A stretch of DNA of 9,552 bases, taken from NCBI GenBank assembly GCA_013362835.1, contig JABFVJ010000305.1, positions 1-9,552 of the forward strand, given 5' to 3'. This stretch comes from Nonomuraea sp. GTDB lineage: Bacteria; Actinomycetota; Actinomycetes; Streptosporangiales; Streptosporangiaceae. The position numbers were made by a program, and so were the translations under genes. This document shows positions 6,339 through 9,552 of the stretch, piece after piece. The notes below the pieces were generated by a model. That model had not been told where the DNA came from. It made no database searches and saw nothing but the letters and a program-made list of their open reading frames with translations. Numbering within the stretch: position 1 is the first letter of the stretch; every line of letters begins with the position of its first letter.

Positions 6339-7376
6339 ATGACCGTACCTGGGATCGACTGGCCGCGGCTGGTCTCGTGGCTGGGCAGGACCGTGCCGGA
6401 CGCCGGGGAGCCGCTGTCCGTCTCGCTGATCTCCGGGGGCAGATCGAACCTGACCTACCTGGTGGAGGCGCGGGAGCGTCGCCTGGTGCTGCGCAGGCCG
6501 CCGCTCGGTCACGTGCTGCCCACCGCCCATGACATGCGGCGGGAGTGGCGGGTCATCTCCGCGCTCGCGCCGACGCCCGTGCCGGTGCCCGAGCCCGTCG
6601 CCTTCTGCGCCGACGAGGACGTGATCGGGGCGCCGTTCTATCTCATGGGGTACGTGCCGGGCGCCGCCGTACGCAACCGGGACGAGCTCGGCGAGCCGAC
6701 GACCGAGCAGACGCGGCGGCTGTCGGAGCGGCTGGCGGAGGTGCTGGCCGCCATCCACGCCGTCGACTACCGCGAGGTGGGACTCGGCGACTTCGGCCGC
6801 CCCGAGGGATACATGGCCAGGCAGCTCGACCGGTGGTGCCAGCAGTGGGAGCGGTCGAAGACCGCCGACCTGCCCGAGTACGACTCCCTCGTACGGCGGC
6901 TGCGCGAGCGGCTGCCCGCCACCTCCGACAGCACGCTCGTGCACGGCGACTACCGGCTGGACAACACGCTGGTGCGGCTGGCGCCGCCGCCCGCCGAGAT
7001 CGAGATCATGGCCGTCGTCGACTGGGAGATGTCCACGCTCGGCGACCCGCTGGCCGACCTGGGGCTGACGCTGACGTACTGGCACGATCGCGGGGACGAC
7101 GAGCGGGCCGGCATCCCGGTGTCCGGCGACGTGACGGTGGCGCCCGGATTCATGAACGGCGCCGAGTTCGCCGGCCACTACACCAAGGTGTCGGGTCGCG
7201 ACATCTCAGACCTCGGGTTCTACGTGGCGTTCGGCAATTTCAAGCTCGCGGTCATCGTGGAGGGTATCCACGCCCGGTTCAAGCAGGGTAAGACCGTGGG
7301 AGAGGGGTTCGACCGCATCGGCGCCGCCGTACCGACGCTGATCTCCCGTGCCCACCGCATGCTCGACCAGCCCTGA
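6339..7376 (+). CDS. APH-fold phosphotransferase of the ACAD10/ACAD11 N-terminal type
   Basis: The 345-residue kinase-like protein has the aminoglycoside phosphotransferase fold. SGGRSNLTYLV (about 28-38) is the nucleotide loop and LVLRRPP carries the ATP-binding basic residue. PTAHDMRREWRVISAL matches the ACAD10/11-like subgroup. The catalytic loop is HGDYRLDN (202-209) with D204 as base, and VDWEMSTLGDPLADLG starts at 227 with metal ligand D228. In mammals this domain phosphorylates 4-hydroxyacyl-CoAs, and the related LvaA of Pseudomonas putida acts on 4-hydroxyvaleryl-CoA, so a hydroxyacyl-CoA or similar hydroxylated lipid is a more likely substrate than an aminoglycoside. The short-chain dehydrogenase gene begins 19 bases downstream, implying one operon. 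No acyl-CoA dehydrogenase partner lies inside this window. The ATG is chosen because a -10-like box precedes it by 6 bases; an in-frame GTG lies two codons earlier. Confidence 0.87.
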   Translation: MTVPGIDWPRLVSWLGRTVPDAGEPLSVSLISGGRSNLTYLVEARERRLVLRRPPLGHVLPTAHDMRREWRVISALAPTPVPVPEPVAFCADEDVIGAPFYLMGYVPGAAVRNRDELGEPTTEQTRRLSERLAEVLAAIHAVDYREVGLGDFGRPEGYMARQLDRWCQQWERSKTADLPEYDSLVRRLRERLPATSDSTLVHGDYRLDNTLVRLAPPPAEIEIMAVVDWEMSTLGDPLADLGLTLTYWHDRGDDERAGIPVSGDVTVAPGFMNGAEFAGHYTKVSGRDISDLGFYVAFGNFKLAVIVEGIHARFKQGKTVGEGFDRIGAAVPTLISRAHRMLDQP

Positions 7377-7385
7377 ACCCCCGCC

Positions 7386-7391
7386 AAGGAG
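7386..7391 (+). promoter_or_regulatory. Ribosome-binding site of the short-chain dehydrogenase gene
   Basis: AAGGAG lies 4 bases before ATG 7396 within the 19-base gap after the phosphotransferase stop. It fixes the dehydrogenase start and supports translation from a shared message. Confidence 0.75.
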
Positions 7392-7395
7392 TGTC

Positions 7396-8148
7396 ATGAG
7401 CACAGTTGCACTGATCACCGGAGCGGCGAGCGGCATCGGCGCCGCCGTGGCCCGGCGGCTGTCGTCGGGCGGCGCCAAGTGCGTCCTCGTCGACCGCGAC
7501 GGCGAGGGGGCCGAACGGCTGGCCAAGGAGGTCGACGGCGCGTGGCTCGCCGCCGACGTCAGCACCGAGGAAGCCTCGCTGGAGGCGGTCGCGCTCGCCG
7601 AGCGGCGTTACGGCCGGCTCGACCTGGTCCACCTCAACGCCGGGATCTCCGGGGGCGTCGACCTCGCGGCCTTCGACGTGGACAACTACCGCAAGATTAT
7701 GGGCGTGAACGTCGACGGCGTCGTCTTCGGCGTACGGGCCGCCGTGCCGCTGCTGGTCAGGTCGGGCGGCGGGGCGATCGTGGCGACGTCCTCGCTGGCC
7801 GGGCTGGTGGCCTTCTCCGGCGACCCGGTCTACACGATGACCAAGCACGCCGTCGTCGGACTGGTCAGGGCGCTGGCCGAGCCCCTGTCCCAGCAGAACA
7901 TCCGGATCAACGCGGTCTGCCCCGGTTTCACCGACACGCCGCTGGTGGCCGCCGCGCGGGAGATGTTCGTCAACGCCGGGTTCCCGCTGCTCACGGCCGA
8001 GGACGTCGCCGCCGCCGTCGAGACCGCCTTCTACGCCGAGACCCCCGGCACCCTTCTGATCGTGCAGCCGGGCAGGCAGCCGGTGCCGTACCGTTATGCG
8101 GGGGTTCCCGGGCCCGCCGGCGGCCAGCGGCCACCCGCTTCAGAGTGA
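7396..8148 (+). CDS. Classical short-chain dehydrogenase/reductase (SDR)
   Basis: The 250-residue protein is a classical SDR of typical length. TGAASGIG (8-15) binds the dinucleotide, and D33 at the end of the second strand (VLVDRDG) favours NAD(H) over NADP(H). NAG (81-83) and N105 are in place, and the catalytic S133, Y146 and K150 lie in ATSSLAG and YTMTK. CPGFTDTPL follows near 175. It should oxidise a secondary alcohol or reduce a ketone in the cytoplasm; the substrate is not readable from sequence. The last 20 residues are Pro/Gly-rich and look like a disordered tail. It follows the ACAD10/11-type kinase gene by 19 bases. In the Pseudomonas levulinate (lva) operon a kinase and an SDR also work together on a hydroxyacyl-CoA, so a parallel is possible but unproven. 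Confidence 0.92.
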   Translation: MSTVALITGAASGIGAAVARRLSSGGAKCVLVDRDGEGAERLAKEVDGAWLAADVSTEEASLEAVALAERRYGRLDLVHLNAGISGGVDLAAFDVDNYRKIMGVNVDGVVFGVRAAVPLLVRSGGGAIVATSSLAGLVAFSGDPVYTMTKHAVVGLVRALAEPLSQQNIRINAVCPGFTDTPLVAAAREMFVNAGFPLLTAEDVAAAVETAFYAETPGTLLIVQPGRQPVPYRYAGVPGPAGGQRPPASE

Positions 8149-8182
8149 CGGCAAGTCTGCTGCAAGCGGGACGCATACCGTC

Positions 8183-8211
8183 ATAAGGGTCGGGCACTGC
8201 CCGGCCCTTAT
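8183..8211. terminator. Strong palindrome: U-less terminator or operator
   Basis: Two 14-base arms around a single central base (8197) pair along their full length except for one G-U wobble: ATAAGGG at the outer left with CCCTTAT at the outer right, and CGGGCA with TGCCCG inside. It begins 35 bases after the dehydrogenase stop, where a terminator is expected, but no U-run follows. It also lies just 28 bases before the glycosidase start, so it could be an operator for that gene. TATACG (8209-8214) and TACGTT (8211-8216) at its right edge are weak -10 candidates. Confidence 0.55.
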
Positions 8212-8226
8212 ACGTTGCGTGATGGT

Positions 8227-8232
8227 AAGGAG
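8227..8232 (+). promoter_or_regulatory. Ribosome-binding site of the glycosidase gene
   Basis: AAGGAG stands 6 bases before GTG 8239, an ideal spacing. It selects this GTG as the start, which gives a short basic N-terminus ahead of the membrane anchor. Confidence 0.75.
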
Positions 8233-8238
8233 CGTTCC

Positions 8239-9552
8239 GTGATTCCGACCGAGGGCAGACACGCGCGCAAACGGTCGCCATGGCCGATCGCCCTCGGGGC
8301 GGGCATCCTCGCGGTCGTGCTCGTCGTGGGCATCATGGTCTACGCGGGGATGCGCTCCAGCTCGCGCAAGGAGTTCAAGGGCGGCGAGGTGGCCCAGGCC
8401 GAGCCGACGCAGGCGCCGCCGCGGCTCGAACAGCCGCCGGTGCTCCACGACTGGCCCCGGTGGGGCGTCACGCACACCCAGTACAGCGCCGAGACCGAGC
8501 CGCAGCAGGTCGTCGACCAGGCCAAGGGCATGCTCGGACGCGTCCCGATGCTGCAGAACCAGCACATCATGGGCTGGGGCGTGGGCAACCCCGAGCCGAG
8601 CCCCGGCCAGTTCAGCTTCCACGACCTCGACCGGCGGCTGACGTTCATGGCCTCGTCGCGGGCGGTGCCGGTGATCACGCTCTGCTGCGCGCCCGACTGG
8701 ATGAAGGGCGGGCAGGCCGGGCGTACGGACTGGAGCAAGAACCACACCGTCGCCCCCAAACCCGAGCACTTCGACGACTACGCCAAGCTCGCCGCGCGGG
8801 TGGCCAGACAGTACCCGACGGTCAAGCACTACATGGTGTGGAACGAGTTCAAGGGCTTCTGGGACCCTTCGACGAACCGGTGGGACGCCGAGGGGTACAC
8901 CCAGCTCTACAACAAGGTCTACACGGCGCTGAAGAAGGTGAACCCGCAGATCAAGGTCGGCGGGCCGTACCTGCCGATCGAGAGCAACGCGGGCGGCGGC
9001 CTCTCCGACCTCAAGGGCCCGTGGGGGGCCGTCGACCAGCGCGCGCTCGACGCCATCGAGTACTGGATCCAGCACAAGAAGGGCGCCGACTTCATCGTCG
9101 TCGACGGCGCCTCCATGACGAACGACAAAGGGAACGTTCCCGACGACTTCGGCGCGCTGGGCAAGTTCGGCGCGATCACCACGTGGCTCCGGCAGAAGAG
9201 CGGCGACCTGCCCGTGTGGTGGGCCGAATGGTACGTCGAGCCGGAGAACTCCGGGTGGAGCGAGGAGAAGCGCACGGCGGTGCAGGCCGCGGCCATGATG
9301 GAATTCGCGAGAAGCGGCGTCACGACCGCGCTCTACTGGAACCCGCAGGTGAAGGGCGCGGGGGAGTGCCCCGGCTGCCTGTGGGCCCCTGGGCGGGGTG
9401 ACGAGATGCCGATGGCGGGCCTGCTGAGCGGCTTCGCCCGCTGGTTCCCGGCCGGGGCGCGGCTCGACGGGAAGGTGACGTCGAGCGACCCGAAGATCAA
9501 GGTGCTGGCGCAGGAACAGCAGGTCGTCATGGTCAACACCACGGACCGGGAG
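8239..9552 (+). CDS. Signal-anchored clan-A glycoside hydrolase, GH39/PslG-like (C-terminus cut by window edge)
   Basis: The frame is open for 438 codons to the right edge. A basic N-terminus (RHARKRSPW) precedes one membrane helix (about 16-37), then a Pro/Gln-rich linker (50-68). The rest should therefore be outside the cell, tethered by the helix. The barrel begins at WGVTHTQYS (75-83). HYMVWNEFKGFW holds E203, the expected acid/base of a clan-A hydrolase, and VWWAEWYVEP holds E330, the expected nucleophile after a late beta-strand. FHDLDRRLTFMASSRAVPVITLCCAPDWM fits the GH39-like pattern of xylosidases and PslG-type exopolysaccharide hydrolases. ECPGC (376-380) contributes two cysteines to an extracellular loop. 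Substrate could be an exopolysaccharide or a plant glycan; the anchor and the nearby surface-glycan pair favour the former. It is probably transcribed apart from the dehydrogenase gene because a palindrome intervenes. Confidence 0.87.
   Translation, partial: MIPTEGRHARKRSPWPIALGAGILAVVLVVGIMVYAGMRSSSRKEFKGGEVAQAEPTQAPPRLEQPPVLHDWPRWGVTHTQYSAETEPQQVVDQAKGMLGRVPMLQNQHIMGWGVGNPEPSPGQFSFHDLDRRLTFMASSRAVPVITLCCAPDWMKGGQAGRTDWSKNHTVAPKPEHFDDYAKLAARVARQYPTVKHYMVWNEFKGFWDPSTNRWDAEGYTQLYNKVYTALKKVNPQIKVGGPYLPIESNAGGGLSDLKGPWGAVDQRALDAIEYWIQHKKGADFIVVDGASMTNDKGNVPDDFGALGKFGAITTWLRQKSGDLPVWWAEWYVEPENSGWSEEKRTAVQAAAMMEFARSGVTTALYWNPQVKGAGECPGCLWAPGRGDEMPMAGLLSGFARWFPAGARLDGKVTSSDPKIKVLAQEQQVVMVNTTDRE

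Noticed and set aside
6339..7376. Reading the phosphotransferase as an aminoglycoside resistance gene.
   Set aside because: It shares the fold, but the SGGRSNLTYLV, RRPP and PTAHDMRREWRV segments match the ACAD10/11-like group, and the partner gene is metabolic.
8146..8183. Six-base inverted repeat TGACGG / CCGTCA after the dehydrogenase gene.
   Set aside because: Short arms with a 26-base loop and overlap with the stop codon; expected by chance and much weaker than the adjacent palindrome.
6230..8214. The 7-mer TTATACG occurs in both non-coding gaps (6230-6236 and 8208-8214).
   Set aside because: Two copies of a 7-mer with different spacing to their genes are too little to call a shared regulatory site; both may simply be AT-rich promoter sequence.
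8222..8241. Six-codon mini-ORF (ATG 8222 to TGA) overlapping the glycosidase GTG start.
   Set aside because: Its codons coincide with the AAGGAG ribosome-binding site and it has no Shine-Dalgarno of its own; a chance ATG is the simpler explanation.

Overview
This is a 9.55 kb piece of a very GC-rich chromosome, about 70% G+C by eye, with strong G/C bias at third codon positions. That bias leaves long false open frames antisense to almost every gene. The gene content is an actinomycete-type serine/threonine kinase, a MocR regulator paired with a flavin-binding oxidase-family protein, an ACAD10/11-type kinase and a signal-anchored glycosidase. Two apparently leaderless starts also fit an actinomycete, plausibly Streptosporangiales (Nonomuraea-like). 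The genus is an inference, not something the sequence proves. There is no gene-free stretch longer than about 160 bases, and I see no rRNA, tRNA, CRISPR array, transposase or attachment site.

Left part (1-3999). A membrane-tethered Ser/Thr protein kinase on the minus strand runs off the left edge. Upstream of it on the same strand is a pyridoxamine 5'-phosphate oxidase-family protein. Divergent from that is a MocR/PdxR-type regulator (GntR-like winged helix plus aminotransferase fold). The roughly 70-base gap between these two carries three copies of a GTGG...CTA element, two of them forming an inverted repeat, and looks like the MocR operator. Downstream of the regulator is a four-helix membrane protein with a coiled-coil tail and no family I recognise. 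Its 3' end overlaps the convergent next gene by 29 bases.

Middle (3971-6180, minus strand). A CelD/FemAB-like GNAT acyltransferase and a compact DegT/StrS-type PLP-dependent aminotransferase form a two-gene unit coupled by a GTGA start/stop overlap. This pairing suggests making and acylating an amino sugar, or another modification of a surface polysaccharide.

Right part (6339-9552, plus strand). A phosphotransferase of the ACAD10/11 N-terminal type is followed after 19 bases by a short-chain dehydrogenase, probably one operon for hydroxyacyl-CoA or related lipid metabolism. A strong palindrome then separates these from a membrane-anchored clan-A glycoside hydrolase (GH39/PslG-like) that runs off the right edge. 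Such hydrolases often accompany exopolysaccharide synthesis, which would fit the GNAT-aminotransferase pair. I see no clearly new multi-gene system. The best leads are the MocR operator layout, the unusual DegT homologue and the kinase-dehydrogenase pair.
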